Source of the DNA: Faeciplasma sp900553675
GTDB lineage: Bacteria; Bacillota; Clostridia; Oscillospirales; Ruminococcaceae
Direction of reading: 5' to 3'
DNA length: 64,000 nt
NCBI GenBank assembly: GCA_958428235.1
Contig: CAUAFG010000002.1
Coordinates: forward strand, 62,001-126,000
Shown: positions 14,488-23,293 of the stretch, in pieces
How the letters are laid out: every line of letters starts with the position of its first letter
Numbering within the stretch: position 1 is the stretch's first letter
Position numbers and translations under genes: made by a program
The notes under the pieces: model-generated
Told to the model about the DNA's origin: nothing
Database searches by the model: none
Seen by the model: the letters and a program-made list of their open reading frames with translations, nothing else

Positions 14488-15534
14488 ATGGACAAAAAGG
14501 TTATAGCGGTAATTTTCGGAGGATGCTCTCCCGAATACGAGGTATCGCTGCAATCGGCATTTTCGGTGCTTGAAAATATAGATAAGGATAAATATGAAGT
14601 AATACCAATAGGAATCACAAAAAACGGTGACTGGTACAGGTATTACGGCGATATTGAAAAAATCAGCAACAACACATGGCTTGAAAATCCCGAAGAAATC
14701 CGCACCGTGGGATTTTCACAAAGCCGCACGGATAGCGGCTTTTTAGAGCTTTCGGGAGGTAAGTATTTGCTGGTAAAGGTAGATTTGGTATTTCCGGTGC
14801 TTCACGGCAGAAACGGTGAGGACGGTACTGTGCAGGGAATGATTGAGCTTTCGGGAATACCAGTTGTCGGCTGCGATACCTTATCGTCTGCACTATGCAT
14901 GGATAAGGATAGAGCGCACAGACTGGCAGGCAGCTTTGGAGTGGATATCCCAAAGTCGCTGTCGTTTGATACTTATAGCAGGGAAAAAGCAGTGCTGGAA
15001 GTTTCAAAAAGCCTGAAATTCCCTGTTTTCGTAAAGCCGGTAAGGGCGGGCTCGTCCTTCGGGATCACAAAGGTCTGTGATGAAAGCAGACTTGAAAGCG
15101 CAATTACTCTTGCTTTTGAATTTGACAGCAATATCATAGTTGAAGAAGCGGTAGAAGGCTTTGAGGTGGGCTGCGCGATTATGGGTATAAGTGGTTTGAT
15201 TGTCGGAAGGGTAGACGAAATAGAGCTTTCGGACGGCTTTTTCGACTATGAGGAAAAATACACGCTTAAATCCTCAAAAATCCATATGCCGGCAAGAATC
15301 GATGCAGCAACAGAAAAGCGGATTCAGGAAACTGCGGCTGTAATCTATCGTGTGCTCGGCTGTTCCGGATTTGCAAGAGTGGATATGTTTTTAACACCGT
15401 CCGGTGAAATAGTCTTTAATGAGGTCAACACCATCCCGGGATTTACTTCGCACAGCAGATATCCCAATATGATGAAAGGAATAGGTCTGTCATTTTCGCA
15501 GATGCTGGACAGGCTTATAGGGCTGTACATATGA
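14488..15534 (+). CDS. vanG: D-alanine--D-serine ligase, VanG type
   Basis: An ATP-grasp ligase of 348 residues that would join D-Ala to D-Ser, giving cell-wall precursors that bind vancomycin weakly. The N-terminal GGCSPEYEVS loop, the ATP-binding KPVRAGSSFGITK segment (about 183-195) and the metal-binding NEVNTIPGFT near the C-terminus are all present. The specificity loop reads FFDYEEKYTLKSS (251-263): the EKY form of D-Ala/D-Ser ligases, not the EKGSENA form of D-Lac enzymes. The neighbours vanXY and vanT make the D-Ser assignment firm. Its end overlaps vanXY by four bases. Confidence 0.88.
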   Translation: MDKKVIAVIFGGCSPEYEVSLQSAFSVLENIDKDKYEVIPIGITKNGDWYRYYGDIEKISNNTWLENPEEIRTVGFSQSRTDSGFLELSGGKYLLVKVDLVFPVLHGRNGEDGTVQGMIELSGIPVVGCDTLSSALCMDKDRAHRLAGSFGVDIPKSLSFDTYSREKAVLEVSKSLKFPVFVKPVRAGSSFGITKVCDESRLESAITLAFEFDSNIIVEEAVEGFEVGCAIMGISGLIVGRVDEIELSDGFFDYEEKYTLKSSKIHMPARIDAATEKRIQETAAVIYRVLGCSGFARVDMFLTPSGEIVFNEVNTIPGFTSHSRYPNMMKGIGLSFSQMLDRLIGLYI

Positions 15535-16289
15535 TCAATGTAATACTTTCCAACGATAAAATTTACGAGGGCAACCTGATTCTTGTCAATGCAGATTACG
15601 GTCTAAAAACATCGGAAGAAAAGGATCTGACTGCTGTTGACCCAAAATATCCCGATATCCTTATGAAAAGGGAAGCGGTCAATATTTTGCAGATGGTTTT
15701 AGACAAGCTCGGCAGCAGGGGAGATATTGTCCCTGTAAGCGGATACCGTTCTTTTAAGGAGCAGACGGATATCTACGAAAAATCCCTGATAGACAGCGGC
15801 AGGGAGTTCACCGAAAAATTTGTCGCGCTTCCGAACCACAGCGAGCATCAGACCGGACTTGCGATAGATCTGGGGCTTAACAAGGAGGATATCGACTTTA
15901 TCTGTCCCGATTTTCCTTACGATGGAATCTGTGAACAATTCAGAAAGCTTGCTCCGAAATACGGCTTTATCGAGCGCTATCAGAAGAACAAAGAGTATAT
16001 CACAGGCATAGGTCATGAACCCTGGCATTTCAGGTATGTGGGATATCAGCATTCCATAGTCATGTATGAAAAGGTCATGGTTTTAGAGGAGTATATAGAT
16101 TACGTCAAGCGATTTTCCTGCGGCGGTGAGCATCTCAATATAGTCAGAAACGGCGCGGCGGTTGAAATATTCTATGTTGAGACGGACGTATCCGGAAAAA
16201 CCGTGATCACTCTTCCGGATAACACCGTTTATCAGGTATCTGGAAACAACGTAGACGGCTTTGTTGTTACAATATGGAGAAAGCCATGA
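15531..16289 (+). CDS. vanXY: D,D-dipeptidase/D,D-carboxypeptidase, VanXY type
   Basis: A 252-residue cytoplasmic zinc peptidase (M15 family) that hydrolyses D-Ala-D-Ala and removes the last D-Ala from pentapeptide precursors, preventing normal vancomycin targets from forming. The zinc and catalytic residues are visible: His106 and Asp113 in HSEHQTGLAID, and Glu163 and His166 in GHEPWHF. There is no signal peptide, which fits the cytoplasmic XY type rather than membrane VanY. A C-terminal tail of about 65 residues (from about 188) follows the catalytic domain. The ATGA overlap with vanG at the start and with vanT at the end indicates tight coupling. Confidence 0.88.
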   Translation: MINVILSNDKIYEGNLILVNADYGLKTSEEKDLTAVDPKYPDILMKREAVNILQMVLDKLGSRGDIVPVSGYRSFKEQTDIYEKSLIDSGREFTEKFVALPNHSEHQTGLAIDLGLNKEDIDFICPDFPYDGICEQFRKLAPKYGFIERYQKNKEYITGIGHEPWHFRYVGYQHSIVMYEKVMVLEEYIDYVKRFSCGGEHLNIVRNGAAVEIFYVETDVSGKTVITLPDNTVYQVSGNNVDGFVVTIWRKP

Positions 16290-18415
16290 ACAGTAAAAGA
16301 GCGTATACAGGTATAGATTATTTCAGACTCATTGCGGCGTTTATGGTTATGACTATCCACACCTCGCCGTTGCTGACTTATTCTGAAACAGCTGATTTTA
16401 TTCTGACAAGGATAATTGCAAGAATTGCAGTGCCGTTTTTCTTTATGACTTCGGGGTTCTTTTTGATATCAAGGTATTCCAAAAACTCAGGCAGACTAAA
16501 GACGTTTATAAAAAAGACAGCTCTTATTTATGCAGCTGCAATATTGATTTATCTGCCGATAAACATTTATAACGATTATTTTTCAGAGAGTAATCTTTTG
16601 CCGAACATAATTAAGGACATTTTTATAGACGGCACAATGTATCACCTTTGGTATCTGCCTGCTTCGATAATCGGCGGTTTGATTGCGTGGCTGCTTGTAA
16701 AAAAGTTTGATTATAATAAGGCGTTGATTGCTGCGCTGGCGTTGTATGCAATAGGACTTTTTGGCGACAGCTACTTCGGAATCGCAGAAAAACTTCCGTT
16801 TGTAAATGGTTTCTACACGCTTGTATTTCAGGTCTGCGACTACACAAGGAACGGCTTTTTCTTTGCTACGGTGTTCTTTGTTTTGGGAGGAGCGTTCCAC
16901 GATTCATGCATTGATATCTCACCAAGAAAAAGCGTTCTTGGATTTGTCGTCAGCTTTGCAATGATGTTTTCAGAGGCAATTGTGCTCAGAACGTTTAATC
17001 TGCCAAGGCACGACAGTATGTATCTGTTCTTGCTGCCCTGCACACTGTTTCTTTTTGCAGCGTTACTTTCTTGGAGAGGAAAGCGCAGAGCGTGGCTGAG
17101 GGATATGTCGTTGATTATTTACATCATTCATCCGATGGCTATAGTTTTTGTGCGCGCAGCTGCAAAGCTTTTGAAGCTTCAGGATTTGCTTATATACAAC
17201 AGTGTTGTCCACTTTTTATCCGTGAGCGTTATTTCAACTGCGTTTGCTTTTGTTTTGTCTTTTGCAATATACAAATTCGGTAAAAACAGAAAGCACGCCC
17301 CCATCAGTACCGAAAGAGCGTGGATAGAACTGAATACCGATAATCTCAGAAACAACGTCGATGCACTTAACCAAACCATGCCGCAAAAATGCGAGCTTAT
17401 GGCTGTTGTAAAGGCAGAAGCCTACGGTCACGGAGCATTTGAAACGGCGGTGTATCTTGAAAAAATCGGAGTTAAAGCCTTTGCAGTCGCAACTATAGAC
17501 GAGGGTATAGAGCTGAGAAGCTATGGTATTCGCGAGGATATCCTGATTCTTGGATATACAAGTCCGGAAAGGGTGTGGGAACTAAAACGCTTCAAGCTGA
17601 TTCAAACGCTTGTAAGCTATGAACACGCCGTCGAACTGAACTCGAAAGAAGTTAAGACAGACGTTCATATCAAGCTCGACACAGGAATGCACAGGCTTGG
17701 ATTCGACTGCGAGGACGTCAGTAAAATTGCAGAAGTATTTAATATGAAAAACATAGCTGTCAAAGGAATATATACTCATTTATGCGCAGCGGACAGCCTC
17801 TCTGAGAGTGACGTCATATTCACCGAGAATCAAATCAGGAGCTTTTATAATGCGCTCGACAAGCTGAAAGCGGCAGGCATTAAAATCCCGAAAACACATA
17901 TACAAAGCAGCTATGGGCTTTTGAATTATCCAAGCATTGAATGTGACTACGTCAGAGCGGGAGTGTCGCTGTACGGCGTTCTGAGTAAGCCGGATGATGA
18001 AACCAGGCTTAAGCTGGATTTAAAGCCGTTGCTTTCACTGAAATCAAGGGTAGTTATGGTTAGAGATATTAAGACCGGTGATACTGTAGGCTACGGTCGA
18101 GCTTTTGCGGCTGAAAGAGACGTACGAATCGCAATAATCTCAATCGGGTATGCAGACGGGCTGCCGAGGAATTTGTCCTGCGGGGATGCAAGCGTGATTA
18201 TCAACGGCTGTAAAGCTCGGATAGTCGGAAGAATCTGTATGGATCAGACGTCTGTTGACGTCACGGATATCGAAAATGTTAAAGAAGGAACTGAGGTAAC
18301 TGTCATAGGCGAGGGAATTTCCGCGGAGACGGTTGCAGAGGAATCCGGAAGCATAACCAACGAGCTTTTAAGCAGGCTGGGCAGACGGTTGAAGATATTT
18401 ACTATAGGCGAATAA
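16286..18415 (+). CDS. vanT: Membrane serine racemase VanT
   Basis: A 709-residue two-domain protein supplying D-Ser. Residues 1 to about 330 form a polytopic acyltransferase-like membrane domain (YFRLIAAFMVMTIHTSP, about ten helices) thought to import L-Ser. The C-terminal half is an alanine-racemase fold with PLP lysine Lys376 in AVVKAEAYGHG, then GYADGLPRN and VGRICMDQ. The stretch SITNELLSRLGRRL carries Asn692 where alanine racemases have the Tyr that contacts substrate; Asn here is, from memory, the serine-specificity mark of VanT. The ATG at 16286 follows GGAGAAAGCC and overlaps the vanXY stop; an ATG at 16274 is less likely. Confidence 0.9.
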   Translation: MNSKRAYTGIDYFRLIAAFMVMTIHTSPLLTYSETADFILTRIIARIAVPFFFMTSGFFLISRYSKNSGRLKTFIKKTALIYAAAILIYLPINIYNDYFSESNLLPNIIKDIFIDGTMYHLWYLPASIIGGLIAWLLVKKFDYNKALIAALALYAIGLFGDSYFGIAEKLPFVNGFYTLVFQVCDYTRNGFFFATVFFVLGGAFHDSCIDISPRKSVLGFVVSFAMMFSEAIVLRTFNLPRHDSMYLFLLPCTLFLFAALLSWRGKRRAWLRDMSLIIYIIHPMAIVFVRAAAKLLKLQDLLIYNSVVHFLSVSVISTAFAFVLSFAIYKFGKNRKHAPISTERAWIELNTDNLRNNVDALNQTMPQKCELMAVVKAEAYGHGAFETAVYLEKIGVKAFAVATIDEGIELRSYGIREDILILGYTSPERVWELKRFKLIQTLVSYEHAVELNSKEVKTDVHIKLDTGMHRLGFDCEDVSKIAEVFNMKNIAVKGIYTHLCAADSLSESDVIFTENQIRSFYNALDKLKAAGIKIPKTHIQSSYGLLNYPSIECDYVRAGVSLYGVLSKPDDETRLKLDLKPLLSLKSRVVMVRDIKTGDTVGYGRAFAAERDVRIAIISIGYADGLPRNLSCGDASVIINGCKARIVGRICMDQTSVDVTDIENVKEGTEVTVIGEGISAETVAEESGSITNELLSRLGRRLKIFTIGE

Positions 18416-18431
18416 ATCCTTATGAAAAAGA

Positions 18432-18469
18432 AAAACACAGTGCCAAATAAGGCGCTGTGTTTGCTTTTA
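18432..18469. terminator. Bidirectional terminator between vanT and rpmB
   Basis: AAACACAGTGCC (18433-18444) pairs with GGCGCTGTGTTT (18451-18462) with one G-T pair. T-rich sequence follows on both strands (GCTTTT on plus, TTCTTTTTC on minus), so it can end both the van transcript and rpmB. Confidence 0.75.
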
Positions 18470-18496
18470 TGCCGTAAATATACGTTTAAAATCCGA

Positions 18497-18682
18497 TTAA
18501 GCTCTTGTAACCTTGCCGGATCTTAAGCATCTTGAGCATACATAAATGTGGCAGGGAGTACCGTTTTTAAGAACCTTAACTCTTTTAACGTTAGGCTTCC
18601 AAGTCCTGTTTGTTTTTCTGTTTGAGTGGGATACCTTAATTCCGAAAGTAACACCCTTTCCGCAAACTTCACACTTTGCCAT
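18497..18682 (-). CDS. rpmB: 50S ribosomal protein L28
   Basis: A 61-residue ribosomal protein beginning MAKCEVCGKGVTFGIKVSHS, with the SNRKTNRTWKPN signature. It is the zinc-binding form: two CxxC pairs (CEVCGK near the start and CSRCLRSGK near the end). The start at 18682 is set by GGAGGTG just upstream; an ORF extension to 18721 is not conserved. It is a lone gene on the minus strand with its own promoter. Confidence 0.96.
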   Translation of the reverse strand: MAKCEVCGKGVTFGIKVSHSNRKTNRTWKPNVKRVKVLKNGTPCHIYVCSRCLRSGKVTRA

Positions 18683-18726
18683 GGGGCTGCACCTCCTTAT
18701 CATTTGTTCAGAATTCAACAAGCTAT

Positions 18727-18755
18727 ATCATACCAAATTATTCGGACAATTGCAA
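18727..18755 (-). promoter_or_regulatory. Promoter of rpmB
   Basis: On the minus strand TTGCAA (18755-18750), a 17-base spacer and TATGAT (18732-18727), 45 bases before the start codon. Confidence 0.7.
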
Positions 18756-18814
18756 GTGTTTTTTGAAAATTTTTTTGAAAATCTTAAATTATTCTTAAAA
18801 TCGGCGCAAATCAC

Positions 18815-18843
18815 TTGAAATTCAGTGCAAAATGTAGTATCAT
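18815..18843 (+). promoter_or_regulatory. Probable promoter of the M50 protease-scpAB operon
   Basis: TTGAAA (18815-18820), a 17-base spacer and TATCAT (18838-18843), 67 bases before the start at 18910. A TATAAT starting seven bases further on has no matching -35. Confidence 0.45.
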
Positions 18844-18909
18844 TATAATGAGATTATATAAGCGTATTCACATCATATTGATTGAATCATTAAAACAGAG
18901 GAGACGGCT

Positions 18910-19599
18910 ATGTCAATTTTACAATACATTAACGACCCTGCGCAGCTTATGCTGATGATAGCGATAAGGCTGCTTATAATTTTTACCATACTTCCTATAC
19001 ATGAGTATGCTCACGCCTTCGCCGCAAGAAAGATGGGCGATAACACTGCTTTAATGCACGGCAGACTAACACTTAACCCGCTTGCACACGTTGACATCTT
19101 CGGAGCGATATTCTTAATGCTTTTCGGCTTCGGATGGGCAAAGCCGGTGCCGGTCAATCCGAGAAATTTCAAGAATTATAAAAAGGGCGTCGCAATAACC
19201 GCCGCGGCGGGACCACTTTCAAACCTGATCTGCGCCACAATCGGCATATTTATTCTGAACATCATCTACAACATACCCATAACAAGTGAAAAAGGCTATA
19301 TGGTTGCGTTCTATATAATCATGGCATTGCAATTCTTCTGCTCGATAAACCTTTCCCTTGCGGTATTCAACCTTATTCCGATTCCACCGCTTGACGGTTC
19401 TCGTATTTTAAGCGCGGTAGTACCTTATAAGGTTAATATGTTCATGCAGAAATATCAGCAGTATATTTATATCGTTTTTCTGGTACTGCTGTTTACAGAT
19501 GTTTTGCAGATTCCCATGTCATGGATAATCAATAAGATATATGCCGGAATAAACGCCCTCTTCTTCTGGATTGAGCCGCTGTTCGGTCTGCTGAGATAA
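18910..19599 (+). CDS. Site-2 protease family membrane metalloprotease (M50)
   Basis: A 229-residue intramembrane protease of the small M50 (YwhC/FtsH-like neighbour) group. The zinc site is readable: HEYAH in the first helix region (LPIHEYAHAFAARKMGD, about residue 32) and the third ligand in NLIPIPPLDGSRIL (about 155). Five or six hydrophobic segments span the protein. The substrate is not known. The gene sits directly upstream of scpA, as in many Clostridia, with an AGAGGAG ribosome site before the ATG. Confidence 0.9.
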   Translation: MSILQYINDPAQLMLMIAIRLLIIFTILPIHEYAHAFAARKMGDNTALMHGRLTLNPLAHVDIFGAIFLMLFGFGWAKPVPVNPRNFKNYKKGVAITAAAGPLSNLICATIGIFILNIIYNIPITSEKGYMVAFYIIMALQFFCSINLSLAVFNLIPIPPLDGSRILSAVVPYKVNMFMQKYQQYIYIVFLVLLFTDVLQIPMSWIINKIYAGINALFFWIEPLFGLLR

Positions 19600-19604
19600 G
19601 CCTG

Positions 19605-20324
19605 ATGAGCGAGATATTATATAAAATAGAGGGCTTTGAAGGTCCTCTTGACCTGCTGCTTTTTCTCATATCAAAGCATAAGCTTAATATCAACGATATT
19701 CAGATATCTACGCTTTTAGAGCAGTATCTTGAATATATCGACGGTATTGAAGATTGCGATTTTGAGTATGCAGGTGAGTTTCTTGAAATGGCTGCGCGAC
19801 TTATCCTCATAAAAACTCTTTCTCTTTTGCCAAAGCACGAGGAGGCGGAGGAGCTTAAGCGCGAGCTTCAGGGAAGGCTAATTGAGTATTCGGTCTGCAA
19901 GCAGGCGGCGGCAAGGCTTTCGGATGAGTATGTCGGCGACAAGATATTTGTCAAAAAGCCGACTCTGCCTGATTTTGATAAGACCTACCACGGTAAAAAT
20001 CAGCCGGAGGAGCTTATAAAAGCATATCTGGGTCTGTCGGATAGAAAGCTTCGCCAAAAGCCGGTGGAGGCTTCGATATTCAAGCCCATTGTTTCGCATA
20101 AGATAGTGTCCGTAACGACCGGCATAATGACCGTTCTGCGAAGGCTTTATAAAACCGGAAAATGCTCTTTAGTAGACGTTATGGATAAGGCTGCCGGAAA
20201 ATCAGAGAAAATTGCTGTTTTCTTGGCTGTTTTAGAGCTTACAAAGTCGGGCAGAATATCTATTAACGATGACAACACGGAAATAACCTTTACCGGAAGG
20301 AGAAGACGAAATGCAGCTCAATGA
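19605..20324 (+). CDS. scpA: Segregation and condensation protein A
   Basis: The kleisin subunit of the SMC-ScpA-ScpB condensin, bridging SMC heads during chromosome segregation. The 239-residue protein begins YKIEGFEGPLDLLLFLISKHKLNI, the family hallmark, with an acidic middle and a C-terminal winged helix (SLVDVMDKAAGKSEKIAVFLAVLEL). The start is five bases after the protease stop with only a weak ribosome site, implying coupled translation. It overlaps scpB by 14 bases. Confidence 0.95.
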   Translation: MSEILYKIEGFEGPLDLLLFLISKHKLNINDIQISTLLEQYLEYIDGIEDCDFEYAGEFLEMAARLILIKTLSLLPKHEEAEELKRELQGRLIEYSVCKQAAARLSDEYVGDKIFVKKPTLPDFDKTYHGKNQPEELIKAYLGLSDRKLRQKPVEASIFKPIVSHKIVSVTTGIMTVLRRLYKTGKCSLVDVMDKAAGKSEKIAVFLAVLELTKSGRISINDDNTEITFTGRRRRNAAQ

Positions 20325-20877
20325 CAAGCTTTCAGTGATAGAAGCAATACTTTTTGCCTGCGGCGAGCCTGTCGAAGCACAGCGCCTGTGCGACTCGGCT
20401 GAGGTCGAGCCCGAGGAACTGCCGCGGCTTATCCTTGCTCTAAATCAAAGGTATTCCGATTCGGGATCATCTCTTGTGATACTTTTACTTAATCAAAGCT
20501 ATCAGCTTTCCACCAAAAAGGAGTTTGCTCCTTATATCCGCGCAGCTGTCGAGAATAAAAGAAACTGCTCACTTTCACCTGCTGCACTTGAAGTTCTCAC
20601 AATAATAGCGTATAATCAGCCGATAACCCGCAGCTTTATCGACGACGTGAGGGGAGTTGACAGTTCTGGAGTTGTCAACAGCCTGGTAGAAAAGGAACTT
20701 ATAGAGGAAGCCGGTAGACTTGATATTCCGGGAAGACCGGTGCTGTTTAAGACCACTGAAAACTTTCTGAGATGCTTTGGTCTTACGTCGATTGAGGATC
20801 TTCCGCCGCTTCCGACCGAGTACTCTCAGCTCAGCTTTGACGACGTTGACGCGCAGAACAGTATAGCTTCGGAATAA
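20311..20877 (+). CDS. scpB: Segregation and condensation protein B
   Basis: The partner of ScpA: a dimer with two winged-helix domains per chain. The 188-residue protein shows the usual ordered motifs: EAILFACGEPVEAQRL, then LSPAALEVLTIIAYNQPITRSFIDDVRGVDSSG and a late LIEEAGRLDIPGRPVLFKTT (in parts). The ATG at 20311 follows AAGGAG inside the end of scpA. Confidence 0.95.
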   Translation: MQLNDKLSVIEAILFACGEPVEAQRLCDSAEVEPEELPRLILALNQRYSDSGSSLVILLLNQSYQLSTKKEFAPYIRAAVENKRNCSLSPAALEVLTIIAYNQPITRSFIDDVRGVDSSGVVNSLVEKELIEEAGRLDIPGRPVLFKTTENFLRCFGLTSIEDLPPLPTEYSQLSFDDVDAQNSIASE

Positions 20878-20950
20878 ACACGGCAGTCAGACATTACGAA
20901 AATGAATGTGAAGGGGGACTGATAATACGGTTGGCAGAATCATTTTAGGC

Positions 20951-21718
20951 GTGTTGCTTGCGCTGATATTAATTATATACATCCTGCTTCACATTTCGGT
21001 CAGAGCATATATCAGGTTTGATAAAAAAAGCCTGAAGCTGAGTGTAAAGTATCTTTGGTTTACAGCCTTTAAGCTGTATACATGCTTGCCACCGGACAAA
21101 AGCTCCTCGCACGCTGTTCCAACAGAAACTAAGGATGATAAACCGGATTTCGAGCTGAACGAGGTTGAAGAGGTTGATTCAACCGAGGATAAGCCGCCGG
21201 AGGAAAAAAAGCCGGTAGAGCCTGAACAAAAGAGCGAATCAAAGGAAGCGGACGATAATCCAAGCAAAGAACCCGATTCGGAAGAGCCGAATAAAGATGA
21301 AAAAGAGCATAAGACCTTAACCGAGCGATGGGAGGAGATAAAGCCGTATTTCCCAGTCGCAAAAAGGGCATTGCAAAGGCTTTTGAAGATGATAAGGCTT
21401 TACGATTTCGAGCTTCATCTCACAGTCGGCGGGGAGGACGCTGCCAAGGCAGGTATGAACTTTGCACGCGCGAATCAGGTGTTCTATCCTGCGCTTGCAT
21501 TGCTTTGCACAGCGTTTAGCGTAAAAATATATAAAACCGAAATAAACTGCGATTACAATGCCAATACTTTTGATGCAAACGGCGGGGTTATCATCACGGT
21601 TCGCCCGTCTGCGGTTATTGCGTTGGCTGTATACTTAGGTATCAATTATTTGAAGATAAAATTAAGAAGCAGAAAAACCAAAAATCAACAACAAAAGAAA
21701 GAAGGACAAGGTAAATGA
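20951..21718 (+). CDS. DUF2953 membrane-anchored protein
   Basis: About 255 residues: an N-terminal membrane helix, a long acidic Pro/Glu/Lys-rich linker (about residues 55-115) and a DUF2953 domain (about 150-225, DFELHLTVGGEDAAKAG and NANTFDANGG). In spore formers DUF2953 sits next to ytfJ and scpAB, as here, hinting at a sporulation-era envelope role. The start is uncertain. GTG at 20951 leaves half a helix and no ribosome site, whereas AAGGGGG at 20911-20917 is nine bases before an in-frame ACG at 20927 that would complete the helix (VGRIILGVLLALILI). No ATG, GTG or TTG lies in frame between the stop at 20909 and 20951. Confidence 0.8.
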   Translation: MLLALILIIYILLHISVRAYIRFDKKSLKLSVKYLWFTAFKLYTCLPPDKSSSHAVPTETKDDKPDFELNEVEEVDSTEDKPPEEKKPVEPEQKSESKEADDNPSKEPDSEEPNKDEKEHKTLTERWEEIKPYFPVAKRALQRLLKMIRLYDFELHLTVGGEDAAKAGMNFARANQVFYPALALLCTAFSVKIYKTEINCDYNANTFDANGGVIITVRPSAVIALAVYLGINYLKIKLRSRKTKNQQQKKEGQGK

Positions 21719-22137
21719 CTGAAAAGAATACTAATTTAGAAGGCTTGGTTAGAACCGCTATCGAAAAAATCAAAGAGGTTGTAGACGTTGAAACGGTGGT
21801 AGGCAAGCCTATTACAGTTCCCAACGGAACAATTATAATTCCTGTATCCAAGATTGCCGTTGGATTCGGTTCGGGCGGATCGGACATTCCAGCAAAATCC
21901 GAAAAGGAGCTTTTTGGCGGCGGAATGGGCGGAGGAGTTACAATTCAGCCTCTTGCATTTATTACCATTATGCCGGACGGAAACGTAAAGCTTTTGCAGA
22001 TGACCATCAACGCTCCCAAGGAAAACGCAGCTTTAGCACTTATCCCGGATATTGTTGACAAAATTACCGGTTTTATGAGCAAAAATAAGGAATCTGCGCC
22101 CAAGGATGAATCATCCATGGAAGAAAAAGCTGAATAA
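21715..22137 (+). CDS. ytfJ: GerW/YtfJ family sporulation protein
   Basis: A 140-residue protein of the YtfJ/GerW family. In Bacillus it is made in the forespore and is required for the effect of some germination enzymes. The family core appears: VETVVGKPITVPNGTIIIPVSKIAVGFGSGG, a Gly-rich loop (FGGGMGGGVTIQPLAF) and GNVKLL. The ATG overlaps the stop of the DUF2953 gene (ATGA), showing coupling. Its presence suggests descent from a spore former; it does not prove sporulation. Confidence 0.88.
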   Translation: MTEKNTNLEGLVRTAIEKIKEVVDVETVVGKPITVPNGTIIIPVSKIAVGFGSGGSDIPAKSEKELFGGGMGGGVTIQPLAFITIMPDGNVKLLQMTINAPKENAALALIPDIVDKITGFMSKNKESAPKDESSMEEKAE

Positions 22138-22204
22138 TTTTTTGAATTAAAGCATTTATAGTCCATAAAATAATTGCGAAATCATTTTCGGAGGTTATTA
22201 TTTT

Positions 22205-23263
22205 ATGGACAATATAAAAAGATACGTCGCCTGCCTGATATGCTTGCTGGTGGTTGCTTCATGTCTGTGCATAAGACTGAGAGCGGCAGAGCCTGAGCCT
22301 ACTGCGCGCGCGGCGATTCTGATAGACGCTTCAACAGGTCGGGTCATATATGAAAAGAACTCAGACGCACAGCTTCAGATGGCAAGCACAACAAAGATTA
22401 TGACGACGCTTTTGACTATCGAGGCTGGCGACCTTGACGATTATTTCGAGGTTGATTCCGAGGCAATAAGGGTTGAAGGTTCTTCTATGGGCTTGTATGA
22501 GGGCGCAAGCGTTACAAGGCGTATGCTTTTGTACGGCATGATGCTTCCAAGCGGCAACGATGCTGCTAATGCTGCTGCCGTCAGCGTTGCGGGAGACTGC
22601 AATAAATTCGTTGATATGATGAACGCAAAGGCTCAGGAATTGGGTCTTGAAAATACTCATTTCGTAACACCTTCAGGTCTGGACGATTATACCAACGACC
22701 ACTATTCCACCGCTCATGATATGGCTATGCTTGCTGCGAGGGCTATGGAGAATCCCGTTTTTCGGGACGTCTGCTCCACGCGTTCCATCTGCCTGAAATT
22801 CGGCGACGGTAAGGACTGCTGGCTTTCAAACTCAAACAGGCTTCTTGATTCCTGTGAGGGTGTCATCGGGGTAAAAACCGGATTTACCGATAAGGCGGGA
22901 AGATGCCTTGTTTCAGCCTGCGAGAGGGACGGCGTAACGCTTATCTGCGTCACACTTAACGACCCTAACGACTGGTACGACCATAACAGGCTTTACGACT
23001 ACGGCTATTCGCTTATAGCAAACAGAACCTTGGAGGGCGTTTCCCTCAAGGTTCCTTGCGTCGGAGGGATAGATGAGTTTCTGCCCGCCGGCAGTGAGGA
23101 TATAATGCTGCCGCTGTTTGAGGACGATTTGAAAAACGTCGAGCGCAGGATAACTATGCAAAGGTTTATATATTTGCCGGCGCAGAGCGGACATGCAGTC
23201 GGAAAGGTCACATATTATCTCGACGGAAAGGTAATTGCTCAGCGGGATATAGTTTTGGAATAA
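22205..23263 (+). CDS. D-alanyl-D-alanine carboxypeptidase (PBP5/DacF-like)
   Basis: A secreted penicillin-binding protein of class S11 that trims the last D-Ala of peptidoglycan stem peptides. The 352-residue precursor has a signal peptide (basic MDNIKRY, hydrophobic to about residue 27). The three active-site motifs are present: Ser61-x-x-Lys64 (STTK), SGN (about 117) and KTG (GVKTGFTDKAG). The C-terminal domain after residue 260 lacks an obvious amphipathic anchor. The genomic place (scpAB, ytfJ, rluB) matches dacB/dacF loci of Bacillus and Clostridia, but the spmA and spmB genes often found here are missing. Confidence 0.9.
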   Translation: MDNIKRYVACLICLLVVASCLCIRLRAAEPEPTARAAILIDASTGRVIYEKNSDAQLQMASTTKIMTTLLTIEAGDLDDYFEVDSEAIRVEGSSMGLYEGASVTRRMLLYGMMLPSGNDAANAAAVSVAGDCNKFVDMMNAKAQELGLENTHFVTPSGLDDYTNDHYSTAHDMAMLAARAMENPVFRDVCSTRSICLKFGDGKDCWLSNSNRLLDSCEGVIGVKTGFTDKAGRCLVSACERDGVTLICVTLNDPNDWYDHNRLYDYGYSLIANRTLEGVSLKVPCVGGIDEFLPAGSEDIMLPLFEDDLKNVERRITMQRFIYLPAQSGHAVGKVTYYLDGKVIAQRDIVLE

Positions 23264-23293
23264 ATCAAAATTTGACATAAAGGATATTTTCAG

